From assembly GCA_023458035.1 (NCBI GenBank), contig JAEXAX010000034.1:200914-264913 (forward strand): a DNA stretch of 64,000 nucleotides, read 5' to 3'. The stretch is from Bacillota bacterium. Its GTDB lineage: Bacteria; Bacillota; Clostridia; Lachnospirales; Lachnospiraceae. The position numbers and the translations under genes were made by a program. The first letter of the stretch is position 1. Each line of letters begins with the position of its first letter. Below are positions 1 through 7,134 of this stretch, in pieces. The notes beneath the pieces are model-generated. The model had not been told where the DNA came from. It saw nothing but the letters and a program-made list of their open reading frames with translations, and ran no database searches.

Positions 1-338
1 ATCGCCGTCAGGGCATTACCGGCGGATTGGCCGGTCGTGGCCAGCCGGGTCGGATCATGCGGCAGCAGGAAAAATAAGGCCGGCAGCAGCAGAATAAAAT
101 TATGAGCAAAGCGCGGTCGGTGAGTAAAGCGACGCAGGCCGGCAGCGGTGATCACCATCCAGAGCACCATCACGACAATCATGCCGATCAGGTAGGGCAG
201 CAGTCTGGGCGTGACATACTTAAGATACAGGCGGCTGGTGATCAGATAGATCATGACAGCGGTGAAAAAGGCCTGGGTGGCCAGTTCGAGCAGCACCTGC
301 ATATTCCAGGGCTTTCGAGCACGTCGTTTATGTTTCAT
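1..338 (-). CDS. TIGR03943/DUF1980 family protein, partner of a YraQ-type permease (3' part outside window)
   Basis: The reverse strand is open from an ATG at 338-336 to the window edge, about 112 codons. The protein starts MKHKRRARKPWNMQ and then has a first membrane segment (about residues 15-35), a second (about 47-67) and a third beginning near residue 80 (FILLLPALFFLLP). This N-terminal layout and the position directly after a YraQ/DUF318 permease fit the TIGR03943 (DUF1980, B. subtilis YcgQ-like) family. Its members are membrane proteins almost always encoded beside that permease, often in zinc-responsive clusters. The start overlaps the stop of the upstream permease gene (TGATG), so the two are probably translationally coupled. 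The transported substrate is not established. The C-terminal soluble domain of the family lies beyond the window. Confidence 0.75.
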   Translation of the reverse strand, partial: MKHKRRARKPWNMQVLLELATQAFFTAVMIYLITSRLYLKYVTPRLLPYLIGMIVVMVLWMVITAAGLRRFTHRPRFAHNFILLLPALFFLLPHDPTRLATTGQSAGNALTA

Positions 339-1924
339 CACAGTCCACCTCCGATCGCAAAGTGAAAGAGCAGCGCCAGCATGGTCGCTACAGCGGCCAT
401 CGTCAGTGTCATGCGCAGAATAAAGCGTTTACGGAAGCTGCCGGAAAGCAGCAGTACGTTTTTGATATCCATCATCGGACCGAATAAGAGAAAGCCCATT
501 AAGGCGCCGTTTGGCATGATGCCGGCCAATGAGCGGGCGATGACGGCATCCGAGGATGAGCATAGCGACAGACCGAAGGCCAGGATTAATAATAACAACA
601 TGGCCGGGATCAGCGGCAGTTTTCCGCCGCCGAAGAGCTTGGCGGTGGAGTGCCAGGTCTGCAACAGGGATGACAGCAGGGCGCCGACCAGCAGATAGCC
701 GCCGACACTCCAGAATTCGACCTTGGCTGTATCCAGAAATAGCAGCAGCTTTCCGCTGAAGCCGCGCGGCTGTATGGTTTCAGCGGAAAGCGGATTTGTG
801 ATGCCGGCGCGTACTCGCTCCGTCAATACCGCTTCCCGTTCCGGGCGGAGGGCGAACACCAGGCCGACCAGCAGAGCGGCCGCCACTCCCAGGCCGATAC
901 GGCCATATAGGATGACCGGCTGATCACGGAAGGCATAATAGGTTGACAGGATCACTACCGGATTGATGATCGGCGAGGCTGTCACAAAGGCCAGGGCAGC
1001 CGGCAGGGGAACCTGTTTGCGCAGAAAGCTGCGAAAGACCGGAATCGAGGCACAGTCACAGACAGGCATAAAGAAGCCGGCGATGATACCGACGATCAAA
1101 CCGGGAACCGTCTTTTTCGGGAAATAGGTCTCGATCAGCCGTAGAGGTAAAAAGACTTGAATCAGAGCCGATACCAGTACGCCGATGCCGAGGAAGGGAA
1201 GGGCTTGCAGGACCATACCCAGCCAGTTGTTTAATACCGCATCAAAGGGCAGGCGCAGCAGCTCGGCGGCCAGCCGCAGTATCAGAAAGGCACTGATGAT
1301 ATAAAAAACTGATGAAAAGTATAGGGTTCCTGCTCCGATACGTTCGCGCATCGCCTCTTTCAGGCTGCGTCTGTCAGTGCCGGTCAAAACCGGCACACGC
1401 GGCTGCAATCGGTGTACCGCTTTGACGGCGGCACGTTCTCCACCTTCCGGAAACCGGTTCAGGACTACCCGGTCTGCCTGCTGCAGCTGTTCGGTTACGA
1501 TGGTTTGCCGTTGCCCCAGGATGACCTCCAGTCTGGAGGCATCGGCCACATACAGGTGTTTGACGATGACCGGGGAAAATTCCGGTCTGAGTCTGGAAAG
1601 CTGATCATACAGAGCGCTCATGGACAGCAGGCCGTTATTTTCGATCCAGATTTCATCGGCTTCCCGATCGGCTTCGTACAGCTCCAGCAGCAACGGGTAG
1701 AGGGCTTCATAAACAGCCAGCTCGTTCGTTTCAAGAGCAGCCTTTCCGACCCGACAGACCGAAACGTGCGGATGATCCTCGGGAATCTCCGGCTGCACAA
1801 AGCCTCTCTCCAGCTGCAGGATAACGATTTCAGTATCGATCGGCGCCTGTTGCAGCAGTTGATTGATCAATGTCGTTTTTCCGCTTTCAAAGAAACCGGA
1901 AATGACGGTAGTAGGGATTCTCAT
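338..1924 (-). CDS. Fusion protein: COG0523 (CobW-like) GTPase domain + YraQ/DUF318 permease
   Basis: The 528-aa protein has two parts. Residues 1 to about 200 are a P-loop GTPase of the COG0523/CobW type, with Walker A GFFESGKTT at residues 10-18. Residues from about 204 on are a polytopic YraQ-type permease, with a typical motif near PVCDCASIPVF. The GTPase half lacks the GCICC metal-binding motif present in the neighbouring COG0523 protein, and its G4 motif is degenerate (VVLNRFPEG rather than NKxD). YraQ permeases are normally about 300-350 aa without this domain. The start overlaps the upstream metallochaperone stop by 4 nt (ATGA), and the stop overlaps the TIGR03943 start. Context in a zinc operon suggests metal-linked transport across the membrane with an attached GTPase regulator. 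That role is inference; the domain calls are strong. Confidence 0.85.
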   Translation of the reverse strand: MRIPTTVISGFFESGKTTLINQLLQQAPIDTEIVILQLERGFVQPEIPEDHPHVSVCRVGKAALETNELAVYEALYPLLLELYEADREADEIWIENNGLLSMSALYDQLSRLRPEFSPVIVKHLYVADASRLEVILGQRQTIVTEQLQQADRVVLNRFPEGGERAAVKAVHRLQPRVPVLTGTDRRSLKEAMRERIGAGTLYFSSVFYIISAFLILRLAAELLRLPFDAVLNNWLGMVLQALPFLGIGVLVSALIQVFLPLRLIETYFPKKTVPGLIVGIIAGFFMPVCDCASIPVFRSFLRKQVPLPAALAFVTASPIINPVVILSTYYAFRDQPVILYGRIGLGVAAALLVGLVFALRPEREAVLTERVRAGITNPLSAETIQPRGFSGKLLLFLDTAKVEFWSVGGYLLVGALLSSLLQTWHSTAKLFGGGKLPLIPAMLLLLILAFGLSLCSSSDAVIARSLAGIMPNGALMGFLLFGPMMDIKNVLLLSGSFRKRFILRMTLTMAAVATMLALLFHFAIGGGL

Positions 1925-2847
1925 ACAGGCACCACTTTGGAAAACAGATTCTTGATCATGGCCTCGTCCAGACGGGGGCCGATCAGAGTCAGGTAATGAC
2001 CGCTATTCTCGTGCGGTGTAATGGTCAAGCGTTGATACAGATACTGGAGCTGACGCAGCCCTTCATCCGTTTGCAGGATACCCTTGGCCCGAACCACCAT
2101 CAGAGGACGTTCGGTTTCCAGCGCCACGAAGGCTTCCTGCAGAGCCGTCAAGGACACGGTGCCGGACGGTTTCAGGGTCAGACTGGTAAAGAGCGGATCA
2201 ACGTGCTGATGTCCATGGTCGTGATGTCCCCGGCAGCCACAGCCTTCGTCATGCTGCTGATGCTCGTGACAGCCACAGCCTTCACTATGCTGATGCTCAT
2301 GACAGCCACAGCCTGCCGGTGCGGCTGCTCCGCGTAAGCGGGCAATCTCGGCCATTACCTGTTCGGTCAGTTCGGGCTCTCCTTCAGTATGAGAAGGGAT
2401 GATGGTATCTGCCGCCAGAATCTGATCCAGGTAATACTCACCGAAGTTTTCCAGATAGATGGCAAAGCGGGTAACATCGACGATGGTGATCTTTTGAGCC
2501 AGCACGATCCGGTCGGCCAGCGACGGATGCAGACAGGCGGTCTCGATATCCGACAGCTTGCCGATACCGGACGGCTCGATCAGGATATCCTGCGGCTCAT
2601 ATTCACGGATAACGGCCTTGATGGCGGTGATAAAATCACCGGCCAGCGAGCAGCAAATGCAACCGTTTTGCAAGGTGGTGACGGAAAAGCCTCCGTCTTG
2701 TAAGAGGGCTGCGTCAAGACTGACTTCACCGAAATCGTTCTCGATTAGAACCACCTTACGGTCGGCAAAGTGTTCGGTCAACAGTTTCTGCAAATATGTG
2801 GTTTTACCGGCTCCTAAAAAGCCGGACAGAATATAGACATTGGTCAT
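1921..2847 (-). CDS. COG0523-family GTPase metallochaperone with Cys/His-rich linker
   Basis: This 308-aa protein carries Walker A GFLGAGKTT (residues 9-17) and the hallmark metal site GCICC (Cys63, Cys65, Cys66) of COG0523 proteins, a family that includes zinc chaperones such as ZagA/YciC. A linker near residues 175-215 has three tandem GCGC(H/R)-type units rich in His (for example GCGCHEHQHSEG), an obvious metal-binding segment. The usual NKxD base-recognition motif is replaced by a degenerate stretch (ADTIIPSHTEG). The ATG at 2847 was chosen over upstream in-frame codons because AAGGAG lies just before it. It overlaps the stop of the Fur-family gene (ATGA). The Zn chaperone role is inferred from family and operon (znuABC, zur-like). 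Confidence 0.88.
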   Translation of the reverse strand: MTNVYILSGFLGAGKTTYLQKLLTEHFADRKVVLIENDFGEVSLDAALLQDGGFSVTTLQNGCICCSLAGDFITAIKAVIREYEPQDILIEPSGIGKLSDIETACLHPSLADRIVLAQKITIVDVTRFAIYLENFGEYYLDQILAADTIIPSHTEGEPELTEQVMAEIARLRGAAAPAGCGCHEHQHSEGCGCHEHQQHDEGCGCRGHHDHGHQHVDPLFTSLTLKPSGTVSLTALQEAFVALETERPLMVVRAKGILQTDEGLRQLQYLYQRLTITPHENSGHYLTLIGPRLDEAMIKNLFSKVVPV

Positions 2848-3320
2848 GTATTGAACTCCTTTTGATCGTGTACTTTGGTTTTGGCAGCTGCGATATCGGC
2901 ACCATGCTTCGGACTGCATTTGCGGCAGTAGCCGTATAATTCGATCTTGTGACTGGTCACATGAAAATCCGCTTCGGCAGCAGATAAGGTGACGTCTTCG
3001 ATCGGGCAGTGTCTGACCGGAATCTTATCATGGCAATCCAGACAGATCGCATAATGGGTGTGCTGCTTGGCCAGAGTGTAGGCCGCCATGGCGTCATCCA
3101 GATAGAGATGTCGCTCTAAATATCCGACAGACAGCAGCAGCTCCAATGTTCGATAGACAGTGGAGAAATTCAGAGGCAGCAGCAGCCTGGCCTGCTGATA
3201 AAGGTCATTGGCGGTCAACGGCCGTCCGGCCTGTTCAAAGATCTGGCAAATGCACAGCCTTGGCAGGGTTTTTTTGACGCCCTCCGGGAAATGGCGGACG
3301 GAAAAGGTCGGTTTATCCAC
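2844..3320 (-). CDS. zur: Fur-family metalloregulator, probably Zur
   Basis: This is a 158-aa member of the Fur superfamily. The N-terminal half (about 1-85) is the winged helix, including the conserved STVYRTLELL recognition segment. The C-terminal half has metal ligands: the HTHYAICLDCHD stretch with one CxxC (near residues 95-98) and a second CxxC, CRKC (near 132-135), the structural zinc site typical of Zur/Fur. It sits inside the znuACB/COG0523 operon, with an 8-nt overlap with znuB upstream and a 4-nt overlap with the metallochaperone downstream. Zur is therefore much more likely than Fur, PerR or Mur. It probably represses this operon at the palindrome at 5962-5975. Specificity is inferred from context, not proven by sequence. 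Confidence 0.85.
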   Translation of the reverse strand: MDKPTFSVRHFPEGVKKTLPRLCICQIFEQAGRPLTANDLYQQARLLLPLNFSTVYRTLELLLSVGYLERHLYLDDAMAAYTLAKQHTHYAICLDCHDKIPVRHCPIEDVTLSAAEADFHVTSHKIELYGYCRKCSPKHGADIAAAKTKVHDQKEFNT

Positions 3321-4128
3321 GACGTAACACCTTCTTTCCGAGAAAGATCAATAACAGGGTAAAGACGCCGAGCAGTACGATGGTTCCACCCGGTTTCAGG
3401 CCCATATAATAGGACAGGGTCAGGCCGACCACAGTGAACAGTACGGCAAAGCCGACAGCATACAGCACTGTCCGGCGATAGCTTCCGGCCACCTGCATGG
3501 CGCAGGAAACCGGAACTACCATCATGGAGCTGACGATCAGTGCCCCGACGGTTCGGGAAGCGATCGAAACCGTCACTGCTGTCAATAAGGTGAAAATCGT
3601 ATTGATCACATTGTCGGGAACACCGCTTAATCTGGCGGCCTGCTCATCGACCGAGATATAAAACAGCGAATGATAAAGCAGGATGAAGACGGCCAGTACG
3701 GTGAACGACAGACCGATTACCAGATACAGCTCGAAATCCGTGATGGCTACGATACTGCCGAATAAAAAGCTGTTAAAATTCGCAGAGTTGCCCATATACT
3801 TGGACAGTACGCCGGTCAGACCGATGCCGGCCGACATGATGATGGCGATCGACATTTCCGAATAGGCCGGTAATTTCTTGCGGATCACCTCGATACTGAG
3901 GGAGGCAATGATACAGCTGATGACAGCTCCCAGCACAGGGTTAAAGCCGAGGATCAGGCCGATGGCCACACCGGCCAGCGAGGTGTGCGAGAGGGCGTCG
4001 CCGATCATGGATAGGCGTTTGCAGACGATGACCACTCCGATACAGGGAATGATGACAGCAATCAGGATGCCGACGATAAAGGCTTTGCGCATAAAATCAT
4101 ATTCTAATAAATTGAGAAATGCGGGCAT
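3313..4128 (-). CDS. znuB: Zinc ABC transporter permease ZnuB (ABC-3 family)
   Basis: This 271-aa hydrophobic protein belongs to the ABC-3 family of zinc/manganese permeases, with about eight membrane segments and family-typical stretches such as GDALSHTSLAGVAIG (about residues 42-56) and the C-terminal YYMGLKPGGTIVLL. It forms the membrane channel for zinc delivered by ZnuA and driven by ZnuC. The start ATG at 4128 has AAAGGAGG about 7 nt upstream, in the 11-nt gap after znuC. It overlaps the zur-like gene by 8 nt. Mn specificity cannot be excluded from the permease alone, but the His-rich ZnuA and zinc-linked neighbours favour zinc. Confidence 0.9.
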   Translation of the reverse strand: MPAFLNLLEYDFMRKAFIVGILIAVIIPCIGVVIVCKRLSMIGDALSHTSLAGVAIGLILGFNPVLGAVISCIIASLSIEVIRKKLPAYSEMSIAIIMSAGIGLTGVLSKYMGNSANFNSFLFGSIVAITDFELYLVIGLSFTVLAVFILLYHSLFYISVDEQAARLSGVPDNVINTIFTLLTAVTVSIASRTVGALIVSSMMVVPVSCAMQVAGSYRRTVLYAVGFAVLFTVVGLTLSYYMGLKPGGTIVLLGVFTLLLIFLGKKVLRRG

Positions 4129-4139
4129 CGGAACCTCCT

Positions 4140-4880
4140 TTAGTGGATATGAACATGGTCGGCCGGCGGATGCTGATGCCTGTGCTCTAATTCATGAGTC
4201 AGCTGCTCCCGCGTCACCTCCAGCACCGAACCGTATTCCAGGCAAAGGGTACGGGTGACAAAGGGATGAGCCTTGGCGATATCATGAGTGACCATCAGAA
4301 TGGTCAGCTGACGGCTTCGATTCAGCTCCTGCAGCAGGGTATAAAACTCCAGGGCGGTGGTATCATCGACACCGGTGGTCGGCTCGTCGAGAATCATCAC
4401 CGCCGGTTCGCCGACCAGAGCTCTGGCCAGCAGTACCCGCTGCAGTTGTCCGCCGGATAATTGACTGAGCAGTCTTTTGCGGTAATCGCTCATACCGACG
4501 GCTGCAAAGGCTTCAGCCACCTTTTTTTCGTCTTCTGCCGTAAACCGTGAAAACAGCGGTTTTCTGGCTCGCAGATTGGTTTTGACGATCTCATCGGCGG
4601 TGGCGGGAAACTGACTTTGCAGCAGCAGACCCTTTTGCGGCACATAGCCGATGCGCGGCCAGGGGATGGCGTCATGGTCAGACTCGCCGAACAGCCGGAT
4701 CTCGCCGGTGTCCGGAGTCAGTTCACCCAGCAGCAGCTTAAACAGGGTGCTTTTACCGGCACCGTTGCTGCCGATCAGGGCAACAAAATCTCCCTTTTGA
4801 ATATCAAAAGATACCCCTTCTAAAACAGGGGTATCTTGATAAGCAAAGGATATAGTTTCTATTTGAATGATCGGTTCCAT
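4140..4880 (-). CDS. znuC: Zinc ABC transporter ATP-binding protein ZnuC with His-rich C-terminus
   Basis: This 246-aa ABC ATPase has Walker A GSNGAGKST (about residues 37-45), signature LSGGQLQRVLLAR, Walker B VMILDEPTTGVDD and the H-loop VTHDIA. Unlike many ABC ATPases it ends in a His-rich tail (HRHQHPPADHVHIH), which probably binds the transported metal or senses it. It energises import through ZnuB. It lies 17 nt downstream of znuA and 11 nt upstream of znuB, in the same operon. Confidence 0.92.
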   Translation of the reverse strand: MEPIIQIETISFAYQDTPVLEGVSFDIQKGDFVALIGSNGAGKSTLFKLLLGELTPDTGEIRLFGESDHDAIPWPRIGYVPQKGLLLQSQFPATADEIVKTNLRARKPLFSRFTAEDEKKVAEAFAAVGMSDYRKRLLSQLSGGQLQRVLLARALVGEPAVMILDEPTTGVDDTTALEFYTLLQELNRSRQLTILMVTHDIAKAHPFVTRTLCLEYGSVLEVTREQLTHELEHRHQHPPADHVHIH

Positions 4881-4897
4881 TTTTGCCTCATTCTATA

Positions 4898-5896
4898 TTA
4901 TTTTGCCAGGGCTTCCAGTAAGGATGTGAGGTTTATCTCCATAGCGACGAGATAGTCACCCTTTTCAGGCGCGCTTTCCAGCGGATTTAACATGGCTGTT
5001 TTGGCGCCGGTTTCCTTGGCGATTGATTCAGCCACCTTCGGGCTGACCAGCTCTTCAAAGAAAATGGTTGAAACCTTATTCTCCTTCACAAAGGAAATGA
5101 CTTCCTTCATGCGCTGTGGATCCGGCTCGGAATTTGGGGACAGTCCCTCGATACCGATCTGCTTCAGACCGTAAGCATGGCACAGGTAGCCGAAGGCCTC
5201 GTGGGCGGTCACGATGGATTTACCCTTATATGCGGCCAATTCTTTGGTAAACTTCTGATCCAAGTCATCGAAGAGCTTGGCCCACTTTTGATAGTTCTGT
5301 TCGTAATATGTTTTATTGGCAGCATCGGCCTTCACCAGACCGTCCTTGATATTCTCCAGCTCTTTTTTTGCGTTCTTCACATTCAGCCAGACATGCGGAT
5401 CGGTATCGCCGTGGTCATGCTCGTGCTTCTCGTCTTTGTCATGGCTTTTATCATGTTCATGATCCTCGGCTTCATCATGATGATGATGCTCACCGGTCAA
5501 AAGCTCGATCCCCTTGGAAGCTTCAACCGGTACCAGCTTTTTGTTTCCAAGGGTCTTAGACACCTTTTCTACCCAATGCTCCATACCGGCACCATTATAC
5601 ACCAAAACATTGGCTTTTTCCAGTGCTGCCATGTCGGTTGCCTCCGGCTCCCAGTCATGCGGTTCCACGCCGGCCGGTACCAGAGTCTTAACATCGACCT
5701 TATCGCCGCCGATCTTTTGAACAAAGTCGGTCATCACATAAAAGCTGGAATATACCTGCAGTTTTTCGTTATCCTTTTTATCCGTGGCAACGGACACAGT
5801 TTTTGATGAGGTCTGTGACGGTTTGCTTCCGGCCGTGCAGGCAGCCAACAGGCTGAAACTTAATGCTCCGGCTAATAATAAACGTAAATGCTTCAT
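4898..5896 (-). CDS. znuA: Zinc-binding lipoprotein ZnuA (cluster A-I solute-binding protein)
   Basis: The 332-aa precursor has a lipoprotein signal peptide with lipobox LLAAC (Cys20), so the mature protein is anchored outside the membrane. It is a metal-binding solute receptor of the ZnuA/TroA family. The Asp/His-rich loop at about residues 137-168 (starting HHHHDEAEDHEHDK) is typical of zinc rather than manganese receptors, and conserved ligand contexts include GVEPHDWEP, DPHVWLN and TAHEAFGYL. It is the first gene of the operon, with a clear GGAGC/AAAGGAG site upstream and the promoter/operator at 5943-5975. Confidence 0.93.
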   Translation of the reverse strand: MKHLRLLLAGALSFSLLAACTAGSKPSQTSSKTVSVATDKKDNEKLQVYSSFYVMTDFVQKIGGDKVDVKTLVPAGVEPHDWEPEATDMAALEKANVLVYNGAGMEHWVEKVSKTLGNKKLVPVEASKGIELLTGEHHHHDEAEDHEHDKSHDKDEKHEHDHGDTDPHVWLNVKNAKKELENIKDGLVKADAANKTYYEQNYQKWAKLFDDLDQKFTKELAAYKGKSIVTAHEAFGYLCHAYGLKQIGIEGLSPNSEPDPQRMKEVISFVKENKVSTIFFEELVSPKVAESIAKETGAKTAMLNPLESAPEKGDYLVAMEINLTSLLEALAK

Positions 5897-5942
5897 TATC
5901 TGCTCCTTTCAAAGCTGTTTTACAAATGTTTTACTGATATTC

Positions 5943-5975
5943 AATATAACGCAATTGCAAATCAGTTGCAACTGA
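5943..5975 (-). promoter_or_regulatory. znuA operon promoter with overlapping palindromic operator (candidate Zur box)
   Basis: Reading the minus strand, a -35 box TTGCAA (5966-5971), a 17-bp spacer and a -10 box TATATT (5943-5948) form a good sigma-A promoter. The -35 box is embedded in a 14-bp perfect palindrome, TCAGTTGCAACTGA, at 5962-5975. A second, shorter palindrome GCAATTGC (5951-5958) lies in the spacer. Repressor binding here would block polymerase. The assignment to the zur-like product encoded in the operon is inference, and the motif does not match the classical B. subtilis Zur box closely. Confidence 0.6.
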
Positions 5976-6046
5976 ATAACGTAAAGTTTTGCATGAAAAT
6001 TTCAAAAGTAAGCGCTAATCTCAGAGTGGGAAAAAACCTCTGAAAA

Positions 6047-6055
6047 TGCTATAAT
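6047..6055 (+). promoter_or_regulatory. Extended -10 promoter for the AraC-type gene
   Basis: TGCTATAAT at 6047-6055 is a perfect extended -10 element (TGnTATAAT). No convincing -35 box is present, as expected for extended -10 promoters. The start codon of the AraC-type gene is 112 nt downstream. Between them lie two 10-bp direct repeats CGATACACTG at 6106-6115 and 6136-6145. Confidence 0.5.
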
Positions 6056-6166
6056 TTCTTGTAGGAAAGGCAGGGCGAAAAAGAACAACCCGTTTAACTT
6101 TGTACCGATACACTGGGGCTAAAGAGAGTATGATGCGATACACTGTGATCGGAGGGGGGAGAAAAC

Positions 6167-6514
6167 ATGCAGATGATTCAGTCTTTTAATCAGACCATAG
6201 ATTATATTGAAACCGTTTTGTCGGATGAAATTGATGAAGAGAAGGTAGCGCGTCTATCGGGCTACTCCTACCGGATGTTCAGTCGTCTGTTTTCAATCCT
6301 GACAGACACTACCCTGACGGAATATATCAGAAGCAGAAGACTGACAGAAGCGGCCATGCTGCTGAGGGATACCGGCGATAAAGTCATTGACATCGCCCTG
6401 CGTTTTGGTTACGAATCAGCGGATGCCTTTACGGCGGCTTTTAAAAGTTTTCACGGTTCGACTCCTTCCGAGGTCAGGAGCGGAAGACCGTTCCGACTGG
6501 TTTCTCGTATATAG
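6167..6514 (+). CDS. AraC-family helix-turn-helix regulator (DNA-binding domain only)
   Basis: This 115-aa protein is essentially one AraC/XylS DNA-binding domain with two helix-turn-helix units. Conserved features are the first recognition region YSYRMFSRLFS, the linker TEYIRSRRLTEAAMLL, the second HTH (VIDIALRFGYESADAFTAAFKSFHG) and a closing TPSEVR. It lacks a ligand-binding domain, as do SoxS/MarA-type proteins. It starts with ATG after a GGAGGGGGG site. The next gene encodes a GyrI-like effector-binding domain, which in other organisms is often fused to such an HTH domain, so the pair looks like a split regulator. The effector is unknown. Confidence 0.85.
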   Translation: MQMIQSFNQTIDYIETVLSDEIDEEKVARLSGYSYRMFSRLFSILTDTTLTEYIRSRRLTEAAMLLRDTGDKVIDIALRFGYESADAFTAAFKSFHGSTPSEVRSGRPFRLVSRI

Positions 6515-6544
6515 TTGGCACTCAGTATCAATGGAGGAAGAAGT

Positions 6545-7039
6545 ATGAACATTACGATTCAAAAGAAACCGGCTCTGACCGTGGCCGGCATCAACAGACA
6601 AGTCATTACTTCAAAGCTGTGTCCGGACACCTGGGGTGAATTATTCGGAAAATACAGTCATCAGGAATTGGCCGCACTCGGAAACGGACAGAGCGTCGGC
6701 GTTTGTCATGATATGGCCGAGATGGCGCCCTGCGAAGGACAGGGCGGCCATCTCATTAATTACATGGCCGGCTATCTGGTGAACGATGAAAAAAGGGCAG
6801 TCGAGCTGGGGCTGGATATCCTGCAGACCGTCGAGGCCGAATACGCGGTGGTAGAGTTGCAGGGAAAAGTACCGGACTGCATTCATCAGGGGTGGAAATA
6901 TGTGATGGAGGTTTTCTTTCCGGAGCATGGCTATATACACTCCGGGCAACCGGATTTTGAGTACTATTTGGAAGGCGATATGTACAGTGACGATTATCGG
7001 ATGGAGCTGTGGATACCGGTGGCAAGGGAAGAAAAATAA
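6545..7039 (+). CDS. GyrI-like / AraC effector-binding domain protein
   Basis: This 164-aa protein resembles the GyrI-like small-molecule-binding fold (AraC effector-binding domain). It has the typical start ITIQKKPALTVAGI, a central segment on a possible ligand (GVCHDMAEMAPCEG), and an end with FEYYLEGD and MELWIPV. I chose ATG 6545 because GGAGGAAG lies 7 nt upstream; an upstream TTG at 6515 is in frame but has no ribosome binding site. It lies 30 nt after the AraC-type gene and ends just before a terminator. A role sensing cationic or aromatic compounds is known for the family, but not shown here. Confidence 0.8.
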   Translation: MNITIQKKPALTVAGINRQVITSKLCPDTWGELFGKYSHQELAALGNGQSVGVCHDMAEMAPCEGQGGHLINYMAGYLVNDEKRAVELGLDILQTVEAEYAVVELQGKVPDCIHQGWKYVMEVFFPEHGYIHSGQPDFEYYLEGDMYSDDYRMELWIPVAREEK

Positions 7040-7048
7040 GACATAAAG

Positions 7049-7099
7049 AAAGCCGTATGATATGACCGGTTTTGCGGCGGTCATATCATACGGCTTTTT
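7049..7099 (+). terminator. Rho-independent terminator after the GyrI-like gene
   Basis: A perfect 18-bp stem (7051-7068 with 7078-7095), lengthened by A-T pairs, has a 9-nt loop and is followed by TTTTT. It lies between convergent genes (stop at 7039 on plus; stop at 7135 on minus) and could act in both directions. Confidence 0.9.
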
Positions 7100-7134
7100 A
7101 GGAAATAAAGGGGGATTTGTGATTTTTTAGGGAA

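Noticed and set aside
2848..2919. 24-codon upstream extension of the COG0523 metallochaperone
   Set aside because: It overlaps the zur-like gene in another frame, and the AAGGAG site points to ATG 2847.
5177..5806. 209-aa plus-strand open frame opposite znuA
   Set aside because: Fully antisense to a clear ZnuA gene, no ribosome binding site, composition reflects the His-rich region read backwards.
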